From Alopecurus myosuroides (lineage: Eukaryota > Streptophyta > Magnoliopsida > Poales > Poaceae), in contig CM054060.1 in the NCBI GenBank assembly GCA_028641055.1, forward strand, positions 209,150,445-209,214,444: 64,000 nucleotides of DNA, written 5' to 3'. Every line of letters starts with the position of its first letter. Positions within the stretch are counted from its first letter, which is position 1. Below the pieces are notes generated by a model. It made no database searches, had not been told where the DNA came from, and saw nothing but the letters and a program-made list of their open reading frames with translations. The translations under genes and the position numbers were made by a program. Below are positions 23,648 to 36,612 of this stretch, piece after piece.

Positions 23648-26600
23648 TGTCACATCCCAATTTTGGAATACCTGATAACATAGTTGTTTTGCTAATTGCT
23701 TGACAATTAAACTTTGGTTGTGTTTGTTTGTGTTTGTTTAAGTGCAACTAAACAAACTAATTATATAAACTTACATGACTAAGAAATTGAAAACAAAATA
23801 TTCAACATATTGTTCCAATTACCTTGGCAATATTTTCTAAAGTAAAATATTGAACAAAGAGTTTTCCAAAACTATCTTATGAAACTCATACTTGTTGAAT
23901 ATTATTCCAAGGTCTAAATTAAGAAAGAGGAAACACTTAATAAATTTCCCTAAAAGATTATCAGAAAAAGAGGCATTCTTAGATGCTTCACCAAAATCTT
24001 ATCAAATGTTTTTCCAACCTTGCAAGCTTAAAAGCAAAAGTATTAGAGAGCATTGACTTGCTATCTCTAGTCACATAAATATTTTGGCAAAGCATTGTTA
24101 AAGAAAAGCCAAGTGCCTTATTAAATTGAATTTCCAATATTTCCAGAAACAGAAAACTCAAACAAGTTACTATTGGAAACTTTCTTCAAAGGGTCTGAAA
24201 TTGATACCAGTGCTTCCTTATATCAAATGAGGAACACACACAAGAGGAGACCAAAAATTTAATCCATTAAAGCCCTGAAAACATGAGATTTCTCCACAGC
24301 AACATTTGGAATTTTGAACAAGTTTATTCTACAAACTTTTTCAAAATGCCATGAAATAAATACCACATGCTCTATATCATAAATAAGGATGAAAACCAAA
24401 AGGGCACAAGTTTTTGAATAACTTAAGTTGCCAAAAAAACCTGTTTTCTAGACAGCACCTTTTTGAAATTTGAACAAGTTTGTTCTATGAAGTAACTCAA
24501 AATGACTTGAATTTTCTACCACATAAGAAACACATCAAATAAGGAATGTGTGCCAAAAATTATCATTTTTGGAAGCACCTAAGTAGGTTAATAAATTCAA
24601 TGTCCATTTATGTAAGAAATGAAATTTGAACAACTTTGAATTATAAAGTTTCTCCAATTGAGCCAATTTTCTTATATGATGTACATCTTAACTAGTAAGA
24701 ATTTTGGGCAAAAGGGTTTCAATTTTTGACTTTGTTTGATTGGTGAAAACAACCTTTTTCAGAAAGGACAGGGACCTATTTGTAAATTATCCAGGGATCA
24801 AATTGTAATCCGAGTCACTCATCTTCAACCTCTAGCTCTCTGTAGCAGCAGTGCACCTAGGCCATGCCTTCGATTGGAAGCAACTCGAGGTGGATAAAGA
24901 GGCCCCCCACGTGCCTTGTCTGCTCATTGCCCCCTCTCTCTCTCCCCCCCACGAGTTCTCTCCTCTCTCTCTCTCAAAGAAACCCAAAACCGAAACCGTA
25001 GCTCGAGCTCATCGTCGATTCGGCCCGTGGCGAGCTCGCCGCCGGCAACCGTGTATCCCATCCCCTTCCCCTCGTCGCACTTGACCTCCCTGCCAAAGGA
25101 ATCGAGCCGAATCGCCTAGTAGTGCCCGCGCCGTCCAAGTTCGTCTTCGAGCCCGACGGAGCTCCAGCGAGCTATCGCCGCCGGCTCGCGTCCTCTCCTA
25201 CCTCACCGACTCCTCCTCTGCGTTCGTGGTGAGCACGCGGTCCTCCGCCGACCTTTTTCCCCCTCCCTCTCGCGCTAGAACGACGCCGCGCCGTGGTCGT
25301 GTCCGGCCGCCGCCGCGCCACCGACGCCGCCGCTCTCCGGCGCCTTCCCGGGAAGCGAGTTTGGGTTCACTTGGTTCCCCTCGTTGTAGGCTACGTGTAG
25401 GTTCCCTCGAATCGCAAAATGGTGCATGGACTCGCCGTATGCGTGCTCGCCGGAGACAGCTCCCGCCGGCGGTGACGTCGTGGCGACGTCACGCTGACGC
25501 CAGCTCTCCGCTGACCGCGCGCAAGGGCTGGTCAAACCCGCACGTGGGGCCGCGCTTGCCTGCGTGGCAGCCCCCGTGGCGGCCTGGCCCGCGCGTCAGC
25601 CTCAGCGGCTAGATCCCGCCGCGGTAGAAGTGGATCTGGCCGGCCCGTTGGTGGATCTGGCCCATCCACACTTGTTTTCCATTTATTTATTTTACAGAAT
25701 GTACCTTGTTACTTTTGAGCCTAAAAGGCAATATAAATGATGAATTTGACCAAACCAAAATTCACAGTGGTACATAACCTAAATCTAAACCACATCCAAT
25801 TTGTAGATCTACATTTGGATGAATATTTTGAACATGAAAAATGATTTGGCAACAGGTACCAGAAACACCAAATTGAGCACCATTTTTATTTCACAGCTCA
25901 GAATGAAGTCAGGCCAACAGCATTGGAAAGCCCTTGAAATTTCCTAACAGAAGCAATTAACCTTGCTTCCAAATTAATTGCATTTGTGAAATGGCATGCA
26001 ATTTGGTAAAACACCAGAGAGCACTTTGGTGATTTTTATAAAATAATTAAAAATGATTTTTGATGCAAACTCAACTGGATGGTCTTGTATATGTTTAGTG
26101 CTATCCAAACCTAGATTGGTTTAATTTTTGGAGCATCATAGAAAATTTGGTGGACAGATCTTTGTTTCACCTGTTTCTGCCATTTTGGCATTTTTAGGTA
26201 ATTAATTTGTGTGAGTTATTTTTGTGTTGCAATATTGTTTTCTAGCATGTATAAGTTGTGTGAACTTGTTTTCTAAGTGTTACTTAGATATTTTAACATG
26301 TTAAATTGTGTGGACTTGAGTTGAGAAGAAATATGATTTATGGTTATAGCATATGTTTTATCTCTAGTTATTACTTGCATAGAATTTTTGATTGATTAAT
26401 TTGTGTGCAAGCAATTGGATTGTTGTGTTGAGATATTAGATACAGCACCATGCTGATACTTATATTTTGTTAGTATCACCTCTGCTAGCTTGCATTTGAT
26501 TTGGTAGAAAAGCATGAGTAGCTTTGTCATGACTATGAGAATGTTATGGAAAAATTCCCTCATGTGTGGAATTTTTGACATAATCATTTATGGTTGTGTA

Positions 26601-29600
26601 GCCACATATTTTTGTGTTGTGTTCATAGGACCAGTAGCATTTTGATTATGTTTTTATGAGTACTTGACCCCTAGAGTTTTCACTTGTGTGAAAACAATAG
26701 CATGAGTAGCATTACCTTGCTTATTTTAGCATCCTATTATTTTCTACTAGTATGGTTAATGCACTAGATGCTAGATTAGTTTTTTGTTAATTTTTATCAA
26801 GTGTGACCAGAGGCCTTGTGACCTCTTAATGCTTTGTTATGATAGTGGAACACCCACTGGTTTCATTGCATTTTTGGTGGAAACATTATTTCCCCCACAC
26901 TAGATGTGTTTCTTTTATATAGTTCTATAACTAATGAGTGCCTAGTATTTTTGCCTTCGGATTTTTTGTGCTAAATAGGAAATGTGTATGCTTCTGTTTG
27001 TAAGTGGTTGTAATCAGGTGTGGCTTGCTAGGAAAAATCCATCTTTGGAGTGTTGTTTGATTCCTCTAGTAATGCCCCTTTTATTACCACTAGTATGTAG
27101 GAGTTGCCCTGCAAATTGATACCTTGTTTTATCAAATGGGATATTTTTGTTATAGCAAGTATAGGTGTTTTTCACTACTGTTTTTATGACATGGACCCTC
27201 TGGTGGTATTTCAATTACTTGATTGAAATGCATCCATTGATTCTTCATGTGTGAGTAGTACTAGTTTCCTTAGTAGTATTTTTGTATTGAATAATTTTTC
27301 CTGCCAACTTGTGTTTGGGATATATGTGTGTATCCATGCATGAGGACATGTTTTCATTTCCCATTATGATAACATGATTCCTTGTTTGCATTTTAGTACT
27401 TTACTTGTTATGCATGCTTGCATAGCAAACCCTTAGTAGAAGCATGTCTATAGGAATTCCTCCTTTTTAGTCAGTGTTTCTATTGTTCTCACTATGAGAA
27501 ATTGTGTGTTTTGTGATGAGTCTATTACCTTGTTACACTTGTGTAGGCTCACTGATTTGTACAAGTAACTTTTGAAAATCATGTGTCTTATTTATTCTTG
27601 GTGTGAATTTAGGCTTAGCAGATTAGCTACCTTTTTCTTTTTGTGGTGTGGTTGGTAGACCCATTGCCATGAGTATTTTTGTGCATGTTTTATATACTTT
27701 TAGTAGTCTCACCCTTGTGAAACTAAGTGTATTTTGGGTTTATTAATATCTTGGTATGAGAGTGGCACACCCACTGAATCCATGATATTAAGGTTGTGAG
27801 ATAAGTTCCTCCAACCTTGAGCTGTCTTATTAAATGGAATTTCTGCCAAGTATGCTTGTTTGATTGTTTGCCTCAATTAATAATTGTGTGATTGGTTATT
27901 ATTAGTTTCCTTGCTGTATGTATTGTTGTGTATTGTTGCTTGCCTTGATTGGTTCTGAATGTGTGTCCTTTATTCCTTTTACGACGTTAGAAAACGAAGA
28001 GGAAGGAAGTGTCGTGAAGCTCTGTTTCAAGTTCCAGTCACTCCAAAACCAGGGACACAAGGAGATACCAGGCAAGCCATCCTGATTGCTTGCTGATACA
28101 ATACTTACCATTATCTATCATGCATGTTTTACCTCTGAAGTTTTACCAAAACTTGATTATCAAAACTATTTTTGATGGCTATTACTACTATACTAGTATA
28201 TAGGTTACTATTATGCCAGTAGTTAAACTTGGTAATACCAAGCCCATAAGCCACCACATGGTATTTATTACCATCAAATATACCAGTCCCTAAGTGGACA
28301 CCCTAAAATTGTGATTCTACAAAACAAAGGCTTTACGGAAAAACCTGGAGAAAAGGCGGATCCTTGTTCTCCGAAGGAATGTGGAAGTGGTCATTTTTGA
28401 GAAAATGGTGTTTTTCAAAAATGACACATAACCTAGTCTTCGCCGGACAACCTTTATCGTACTGCCACCCTACCCCAACATGGGCACGGGGCTTAACTGG
28501 AAGTTTGTCCTTGTTAGTGTGTGTTCTATCTCAAACGCTATAAGGGACGGAATCCCTTGAACCGAATTGTTGTCAAGAGTTGAGACATAAAAAGTGTGGG
28601 ATTAATTTTCCCTCCGGTCGCATCAGTTGAGGCATCCTGGCTGGCAGGGACTAGCTCGGTGCCGGGGGTGACCGGTAAAACTCAACTGAGAGATAGACAC
28701 ATTCTATCTTGAACATAGTGGATGGTTATGATCAGATACCTGATGTTTACATACTGTTGTTACAGTCCGTGATTGTTCACGGGAGGTGTACTGGATCTGG
28801 TGGATGTGTACACCTCTGCAGAGTATAACTTTTTCGAAGAAGCCGCGTCCTCGGATATGGACAGTTGAATGGCCATGTAGCTAGCATTGTGTCAATGTTT
28901 TCAAAAAGGAAGTTTTTGAAAAGGGAATTTTGCAAAGGAAGTGTTGAACTTGTGAAGTTCGGAAAGGAATGGAAACTTATACCGTGGAGGTATCGTCGAT
29001 GATGAAAAGCCAGATGATGCTATACAAAATAAAATGTTTTGCAAAGAAAACCTTTTCTACTCTAAGCAAGAATTCTAGAAACTGATTCCAAGAAGTTTTG
29101 CAAAGAGAAAATATTCTTTAACAAAGTTTTACAAAACCTCTTGTACATGTGATATCTACAAGAGAAATAAAACTATATTATTTTATTTTCTTCTGAAGTA
29201 TCTTCTTCAACGAAGATACAGATTAACCTGACTGCAACTGTGGTGTCATCATATATGAACACCATTGATAGTGAACCCTATTTATAGCCTACCTAATCCA
29301 CCATATAAGCATATTTGCATGTTGGTAAGTGACATGATGGATGTCTTGCTGAGTACATTCAAATGTACTCATTATGGTTTCGCCCCTGGTATCTACTTAT
29401 CATATTTGGAGAAGGAGCCTCCAAAAGAGATCTATGAAGAGAAGTACGGAGTTGACGGCTTTGCGAACTAGGATCGTCTCCGGGTCAGCAGCCTGTAGGT
29501 TAAGGCGTGACTTGGGCTCAACTACGTTGTGTTTTAAATTGTCTTCCGCTGTGTTTGATAAGTTTCCTGCCCCATGTGGCAGTTGCGTTAAACTTGATCA

Positions 29601-29750
29601 TGTGATCTTTTATGTAATACCCTTATGTATTCGTGTAATGGATGATGTATTTCTGTGTGCCAATTGTGTATGTTGTTCACGACTGATCTTTCTGGGATCG
29701 TGAATGTATGCATACGGAGGGTTTCAGACTGCCGGTATGGGGTCCTTACA
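23648..29750 (+). repeat. E3 5' LTR (6103 bp)
   Basis: TGTCACATCCC ... GGTCCTTACA, followed by GAGT and the primer site. It contains an AT-rich arm, a GC-rich core with CT repeats (24880-25690) preceded by a TATA-like GGATAAAGAGG (about 24891), a long AT-rich arm with low coding capacity (25700-28100), and a conserved block at 28807-28860. The Pro/Arg-rich ORFs in the core (for example 25226-25612) recur in the other LTR copy and are not taken as genes. Confidence 0.88.
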
Positions 29751-29754
29751 GAGT

Positions 29755-29767
29755 TGGTATCAGAGCC
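29755..29767 (+). other. E3 primer binding site (iMet)
   Basis: TGGTATCAGAGCC, perfect initiator-Met site, four bases after the LTR end (29750). Confidence 0.92.
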
Positions 29768-30026
29768 ATCCTGACCTTAGGAGACCTTAGTTAGCATGGA
29801 CGTCAGATAGGAAAGGAAAGTATTTTTGAGTAAAAACCTATTTACTATCTACATTATTTTTATCTAAGGGAATTTTAGTATATTTTCCCCTCCTTCTGAT
29901 CTTTTCAAAAGATTCTAAATGCATATCAAGGGCGTCCTTGAATAGTGGTTCGAAGGGCGGGCCTTACAGAGTTTGGTATCTCTCTCGGTTAAGAGGTTAT
30001 TTCTTACTTGTTTGCAACTGCTCCGC

Positions 30027-30094
30027 TCTGTTTTTGAAACACCTCTCGTCTTTGAAGTTTTCTGTTCAGAAATAGTTGGGGTTTCAAAAACAGA
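30027..30094 (+). other. Hairpin 1 in E3 interior
   Basis: Perfect 14-bp arms (30027-30040 and 30081-30094) enclose a smaller stem (30059-30064 with 30067-30072). It is related to hairpin 2, with matched changes on both arms. Confidence 0.75.
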
Positions 30095-30479
30095 TTGTTG
30101 CGTAGTTTTACTTCTCTCAGTTAAAAGTTTTATCAAACATTACTTCTATTATCTTGTTTCCATCCAAAAACTTTTATACTTGCCGATGTCCCGAGAAGAC
30201 CAAAATAATTGCCTAGCTCTACAATGATGATGGTCAGAAGTAGATATAGTTCTTCAGCCACTTCTAGGATTTTGGATTATTCTAGTTTGGAGTAATTTAG
30301 CGATGACCCCATGAGTCGCCTCCCCTGACGTAGCTCCAATGGAGTCTTGCTTGTGTGTTTTGGCTTGCTTATGTGTGTACGTAAGGACTTTGTGCTATTG
30401 TGTGGTGTAGAATTTGGTTCATCTAGGCTTCTATATGTTTGTGGGGTGCTCAAAGTTTGCAAATTTGTGATTGCCCCGC

Positions 30480-30549
30480 TCTTGTTTTTGAATCGCCTCG
30501 TGTTAGATTTTTGCAAGCAAAAATGTTTGTATAGTATTCAAAAACAAGA
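30480..30549 (+). other. Hairpin 2 in E3 interior
   Basis: Perfect 14-bp arms (30480-30493 and 30536-30549) enclose an inner 8-bp stem, ATTTTTGC/GCAAAAAT, near 30507-30524. Flanks resemble those of hairpin 1 (CCGCT before, TTGTTGC after). Confidence 0.75.
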
Positions 30550-33386
30550 ATTTGTTGCTTAGACTTATACTTGTTTTCGCTTCATAATGCGACCCGTCAT
30601 GAACCACCACCATCTCCCCCACAATTAAGGAAAGCACCGTTGTGCCTAAATAGAGGACCATCAAGCCACACGAGCTGATAGCATTGTTGTCAGTGCTGCA
30701 CTCCAACAGATAAAGCTCCAACAACGACAACCCTCAAAGAAGAAAGGGCGTGAAGAAAACCAACCAATACTGACCAAAACCTCTATGTTTGTCTGTTTGC
30801 AAAAGACTCTTTTTACCCTGTTGGCTAAATATCGCATCTTGTTATGTTCCCTTTTAAAAGACCAAACAAGAGAAATCCCCTTTTTTAAAAAAGTTATATA
30901 CCTCCCTCCTCTGGAGAAAGGTGAAAAAGAATTCTTTACATGCCATGATGCGCAACCCCCTCAAAAGCCAATCCAAAGAGCACAATTCAATATTCGACGT
31001 ACGATGACGCTAGTCGTATCTTGTCGGACAGACATGATTAAATAGAAAGCTAACAAGACTAACATGCTTTGTTATAATATTAGGTTGACACCTAACCAAA
31101 GCATGTGAACTACTGACAACTCTTTCTAAACCAAGAAATTAAGTGACTTACGACACTTTTTAAATCTAGTTGGTGAAAAGGAGAAGTCACGAGAAAATAA
31201 GATGATGACCTATTCTTTTACAAGTCAATAGGATATCGGGTGTATCCACTTTGGAAACCAAATCTCAATAGACGTTGTAGGTACTATGAGATTAGGGGTT
31301 TAGAAATTAAGTGAACGATGGAATGGTTGTGATAGATATAGGAAACATCAGTTTTCCTGTTTTTGTTTCTTTGTGTGCTCTTGATTGAAATAAATTTGTG
31401 TTTATTCAATCTTGCTTCCTAACTTATATGGAGTTGTTAGGACTTGTTATTATGTTGTTTTTCTTACAATAAATCTACCCTAGAAAGTGTGTGCATGATT
31501 GGAAACTCGAATAAAAATGAAATAACATTTGTTACCTTCTAGTTTATTAATTGGAAGTATTGTGAGAACTAGATCTGTGTATACTTTCTTAGTAGATTTT
31601 GTGTTATGTTTTTCTTTGAGCCGAGTACCATTTAGGTACTGTTTTTTTTTATGCTTGTACCTCCGTTAGCTTGCATGTATCTTAATAGTAAAGTATGTGT
31701 AAGCATTGCTATCAATATGCACTAGTATTGCTTCACTAGATTAAATAGCCTTATATTTTTACCTTTTATGCAAAGTTTTTCATGAGTAACCTGAGGCTTA
31801 GTACCTAATTTGCCTTGGTATTAGTAGGCCATAGCCCACTGGTCCCTTTGCATTTTTGGCTTGAGGATGAAAATCCCCAACCATACACATGTGTGAAAAT
31901 AGCATGTTTCACTATGTGATTGATTTCTATTTTCCACCATGGAAAATATAATTGTTTGTTCTCACCTATGCAAGTGAGAAGTTTATTTCTTATTAGTAAA
32001 TACTAATATGTTTAGGTGTGATCCTTTTGTTAGCATAATATTCCTTAGTGGTATCATGTTAAGAAATGTTTCACTATCGTGTGCTAAAATTAAATTGTTC
32101 GCAAATAAAATAAATTCCTCTTGATTGGTAGATTGTTTGTGAATAATTTCAAATTGAGTGTATGGATTTTTGAAAAGGTTTAGATAACTTTTCATTAATT
32201 GCATAGCTACTGGTTGTGTGAGTTATACCTTGCTTGTTTGCTAGTAATTGTTTAAGAAAAACATAAATTGCTAGAACTAATTTATGCATGTTTAATAGTT
32301 GTATCATGGGATTGTTTTGATGTTTGTGCTTACTAACATGAGTAGGATTGGTGTACTGTTATTAGGTACACTTAAATTCATGACTTGCTTGTTTAAGTTT
32401 AAACATCATGATAGCATTGTTTGTTTCTCTAGGGTGAAACTAGTTCACCATTAGAAAATGGTGATTTTTGCTCTAGTATTACCCTCTTTTTATTTTTATG
32501 AGTATATGTGTTGATATAGCATGTTTAGGAAGTTATTACTTCTGTTATCATGCCATGAATTACTTAGTTGCATGTTCTATGGTTATAGGATATGATTATC
32601 TCTTATAGCATGCTGGTGTAGATTTTTCATACTAGTGTGTTATTTGTGCAGTCCTGTTTTTTTTATGCCGGTATAATAGGAGTTTTTATCTTGTGTGAAG
32701 ATGGTGTTTTAGAGTATCTTTATGATTGTATTCATTGGTTTTTAGCTACTGGTTGTTTGCTGATTGTTCATGATTAATGGATTCCAAAACCTCTAATAAA
32801 CAATAACCTAGTGAATAAATAGTCTATTCATATGTGGTGTTGTTTGCTTGCTTATTGAGTTTTGTTTAAATGTTTTACCTTAGCATGAGTTTATACTTGT
32901 GTTAGGATTGTGCTTAAGAGTAGCTTATGAAACTAAAACATCCAACTAAAATCATGAACACATTAAGTGATAGTTGCTTGTGGTGAGTAATAACCACTGC
33001 CATGGGTATTTTCCTGTCTGTTTGTTTTACCTTAGCAACCTAACTCGTGCACCCACAAGCTATATGTTTAGCTTATTATATACCTTATTATGAGAGTGTT
33101 ACACCACTCCATATGTGTTATGTAAGATGTGGGATATAGCTAGGAACTCATGTAATAATTGACGGTACGTTTCCAGGTAATTCTGCACTAACCTTAATTT
33201 TGTAGTGACGTTATCAGAAATTTTAAAAATTGGCGGTTGAGTAAATTGATAGCTAGAGATTTCTTTTTAAAGAGAATTTTCTAATTTAGGGAAGTACCCC
33301 GCCTCCCAAGAAAAGTCAAAGGGGGGAAGCACCAGCACTCCAAGACTAACATTGTGTTTGTTGGCCCTCCCTTAGTCCTCGCTTGC

Positions 33387-33422
33387 GAATCTCGGGGACG
33401 AGATTCTTTTTAAGGGGGGAAG
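33387..33422 (+). promoter_or_regulatory. E3 hairpin plus polypurine tract
   Basis: GAATCTCG-GGGA-CGAGATTC (33387-33406) forms a perfect 8-bp hairpin. TTTTTAAGGGGGGAAG follows and ends three bases before the 3' LTR. The PPT primes plus-strand DNA synthesis. The same arrangement occurs in E4. Confidence 0.8.
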
Positions 33423-33425
33423 ACT

Positions 33426-35911
33426 TGTCACATCCCAATTTTGGAATACCTGATAACACAGTTGTTTTGCTAATTGCTTGACAATTAAACTTTGGTTGTG
33501 TTTGTTTGTGTTTGTTTAAGTGCAACTAAACAAACTAATTATATAAACTTACATGGCTAAGAAATTGAAAACAAAATATTCAACATATTGTTCCAATGAC
33601 CTTGGCAATATTTTCTAAAGTAAAATATTGATCAAAGAGTTTTCCAAAACTATCTTATGAAACTCATACTTGTTGAATATTATTCCAAGGTCTAAATTAA
33701 GAAAGAGGAAACACTTAATAAATTTCCCTAAAAGATTATCAGAAAAAGAGGCATTCTTAGATGCTTCACCAAAATCTTATCAAATGTTTTTCCAACCTTG
33801 CAAGCTTAAAAACAAAAGTATTAGAGAGCATTGACTTGCTATCTCTAGTCACATAAATATTTTGGCAAAGCATTGTTAAAGAAAAGCCAAGTGCCTTATT
33901 AAATTGAATTTCCAATATTTCCAGAAACAGAAAACTCAAACAAGTTACTATTGGAAACTTTCTTCAAAGGGTCTGAAATTGATACCAGTGCTTCCTTATA
34001 TCAAATGAGGAACACACACAAGAGGAGACCAAAAATTGAATCCATTAAAGCCCTGAAAACATGAGTTTTCTCCACAGCAACATTTGGAATTTTGAACAAG
34101 TTTGTTCTACAAACTTTTTCAAAATGCCATGAAATAAATACCACATGCTCTATATCATGAATAAGGATGAAAACCAAAAGGGCACAAGTTTTTGAATAAC
34201 TTAAGTTGGCAAAAAAACCCTGTTTTCTAGACAGCACCTTTTTGAAATTTGAACAAGTTTGTTCTATGAAGTAACTCCAAATGACTTGAATTTTCTACCA
34301 CATAAGGAACACATCAAATAAGGAATGTGTGCCAAAACTTATCATTTTTGGAAGCTCCTAAGTAGGTTAATAAATTCAATGTCCATTTATGTAAGAAATG
34401 AAATTTGAACAACTTTGAATTATAAAGTTTCTCCAATTGAGCCAATTTTCATATATGATGTACATCTTAACTAGTAAGAATTTTGGGCAAAAGGGTTTCA
34501 ACTTTTGACTTTGTTTGATTGGTGAAAACAACCTTTTTCAGAAAGGACAGGGACCTATTTGTAAATTATCCAGGGATCAAATTGTAATCCGAGTCACTCA
34601 TCTTCAACCTCTAGCTCTCTGTAGCAGCAGTGCACCTAGGCCATGCCTTCGATTGGAAGCAACTCGAGGTGGATAAAGAGGCCCCCCATGTGCCTTGTCT
34701 GCTCATTGCCCCCTCTCTCTCCCCCCACGAGTTGTCTCCTCTCTCTCTCTCAAAGAAACCCAAAACCGAAACCCTAGCTCGAGCTCATCGTCGATTCGGC
34801 CCGTGGTGAGCTCGCCGCCGGCAACCGTGTATCCCATCCCCTTCCCCTCGTCGCACTTGACCTCCCTGCCAAAGGAATCGAGCCGAATCGCCTCGTAGTG
34901 CCCGCGCCGTCCAAGTTCGTCTTCGAGCCCGACGGAGCTCCGGCGAGCTATCGCCGCCGGCTCGCGTCCTCTCCGACCTCACCGACTCCTCCTCTGCGTT
35001 CGTGGTGAGCACGCGGTCCTCCGCCGACCTTTTTCCCCCTCCCTCTCGCGCTAGAACGACGCCGCGCCGTGGTCGTGTCCGGCCGCCGCCGCGCCACCGA
35101 CGCCGCCGCTCTCCGGCGCCTTCCCGGGAAGCGAGTTTGGGTTCACTTGGTTCCCCTCGTCGTAGGCTACGTGTAGGTTCGCTCGAATCGGAAAATGGTG
35201 CACGGACTCGCCGTATGCGTGCTCGCCGGAGACAGCTCCCGCCGGCGGTGACGTCGTGGCGACGTCACGCTAACGCCAGCTCTCCGCTGACCGCGCGCAA
35301 GGGCTGGTCAAACCCGCACGTGGGGCCGCGCTTGCCTGCGTGGCAGCCCCCGTGGCGGCCTGGCCCGCGCGTCAGCCTCAGTGCCTAGATCCCGCCGCGG
35401 TAGAAGTGGATCTGGCCGGCCCGTTGGTGGATCTGGCCCATCCACACTTGTTTTCCATTTATTTTTTTTAGAGAATGTACCTTGTTACTTTTGAGCCTAA
35501 AAGGCAATATAAAAGATGAATTTGACCAAACGAAAATTCACAGTGGTACATAACCTAAATCTAAACCACATCCAATTTGTAGATCTACATTTGGATGATT
35601 ATTTTGAACATGAAAAATGATTTGGCAACAGGTACCAGAAACACCAAAATGAGCACCATTTTTATTTCACAGCTCAGAATGAAGTCAGGCCAATTGCATT
35701 GGAAAGCCCTTGAAATTTCCTAACAGAAGCAATTAACCTTGCTTCCAAATTCGGTGCATTTTTTAAATGGCATGCAATTTGGTAAAACACCAGAGAGCAC
35801 TTTGGTGATTTTTATAAAATAATTAAAAATGATTTTTGATGCAAACTCAACTGGATGGTCTTGTATATGTTTAGAGCTATCCAAACCTAGATTGGTTTAA
35901 TTTTTGGAGCA
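33426..35911 (+). repeat. E3 3' LTR, truncated (2486 bp)
   Basis: Matches 23648-26134 of the 5' LTR and then stops at GGAGCA, where E1 pol begins. The missing 3.6 kb of LTR and the matching E1 segment were deleted together. Confidence 0.9.
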
Positions 35912-36013
35912 AGGCTCTACACAATGATGCCTATTATCTCATCGATGCACAGGCACCACAGAAGAACAGGGCGGATAAATCCGGAGTGGAATCCAAACGT
36001 CCCTGGAATGTAG
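35912..36013 (+). pseudogene. pol: E1 pol C-terminus
   Basis: The last 30-odd codons of the integrase tail, matching 46746-46847 of E0 and ending at TAG 36011-36013. It is all that remains of E1 integrase. The equivalent of about 1.6 kb of E0 (45155-46744) is missing between 23647 and 35912. Confidence 0.85.
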
Positions 36014-36612
36014 CTCTACTCCGCCTTTTTCATTCATGAGCAAACATTGTATGTATATCTTCAATTGAGTTAAATTCAAGTCGGCACTCCGAATTCGAAC
36101 TCGGGGACTGCCTGTGGCAAAACTTGCTCTGTGTCACTTACTTTATTTCCATTGGCTACTCGGTTCTTCTACTCAAACTTTCACGCGTACGTTAAGTAGT
36201 GTGTTTAAACCCAAGGGCCAACTCTTCGACTCTGCTGATGTCCGCAACCCGGCTTCATGGCAAGCAAGAGAACAAGCCAAAGGTCAATGAACACATGAAA
36301 AAACTACTAAGGAAAGAAGAGCACAACAACCGAGTATGGTGTTTTTTACTTCTCCGTTTTATTTTCGGCTAAGTGGTGGGCAGTGTTAACATGCAAATTT
36401 CTAAGTGGTTAAGTATCTGAAACTTGGTTTTTAAAATCTTGTGACTCAACTACCAAAAAAGCCACAAGTGGCAGGTAAGAGCAAAGAAAAAAGAACTAAG
36501 TGAATGAAAAAAGCAACTCGGGGACTTGCATTTTAACGCAATCCGGCATTGAGCCAGGCTTGCTAAAGAAACAATTAAAACTGAATAATCAGAGGAACCA
36601 TAAATGTATTTG
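36014..36612. other. E1 spacer between pol and antisense gene
   Basis: Convergent region: pol ends from the left and the antisense gene from the right. It closely matches 46848-47500 of E0. No ORF worth calling. It may hold the 3' UTRs and polyadenylation signals of both transcripts. Confidence 0.5.

Larger units (their letters stand above)
29751..33425 (+). mobile_element. E3 internal region, non-coding
   Basis: No ORF above about 110 codons and no gag or pol motif. A second partial primer-site-like GTTTGGTATC lies near 29971. Two related hairpins are at 30027-30094 and 30480-30549. From about 31360 to 33190 the sequence resembles, at a diverged level, the AT-rich right half of the E3 LTR: around 31845 and 33095 it matches motifs at 26865 and 27757. 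The interior was therefore partly assembled from LTR sequence. The region 30560-31340 shows nothing I recognise. Confidence 0.7.
23648..35911 (+). mobile_element. E3: non-autonomous LTR element with 6.1-kb LTR, 3' end deleted
   Basis: Full 5' LTR (23648-29750), iMet primer site, 3.7-kb non-coding interior, polypurine tract, and a 3' LTR cut at 35911. The 5-bp sequence before it is CATGG; the matching right copy was deleted. LTR start TGTCACATCCC, LTR plan and PPT region relate it to E4. No gag or pol is present, so it would need proteins supplied in trans. LTR copies differ by about 2% by eye. Confidence 0.88.

Noticed and set aside
25226..25612. Arg/Pro-rich ORF in the E3 LTR, repeated at 35002-35388
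   Set aside because: It is the same LTR segment in both LTRs. GC-rich leader-like sequence gives long open frames by chance; no domain is visible.
30560..30780. Possible gag remnant in E3 (ATG at about 30588 followed by a His/Pro-rich stretch)
   Set aside because: The frame closes after a few codons and no capsid or zinc-knuckle motif follows.
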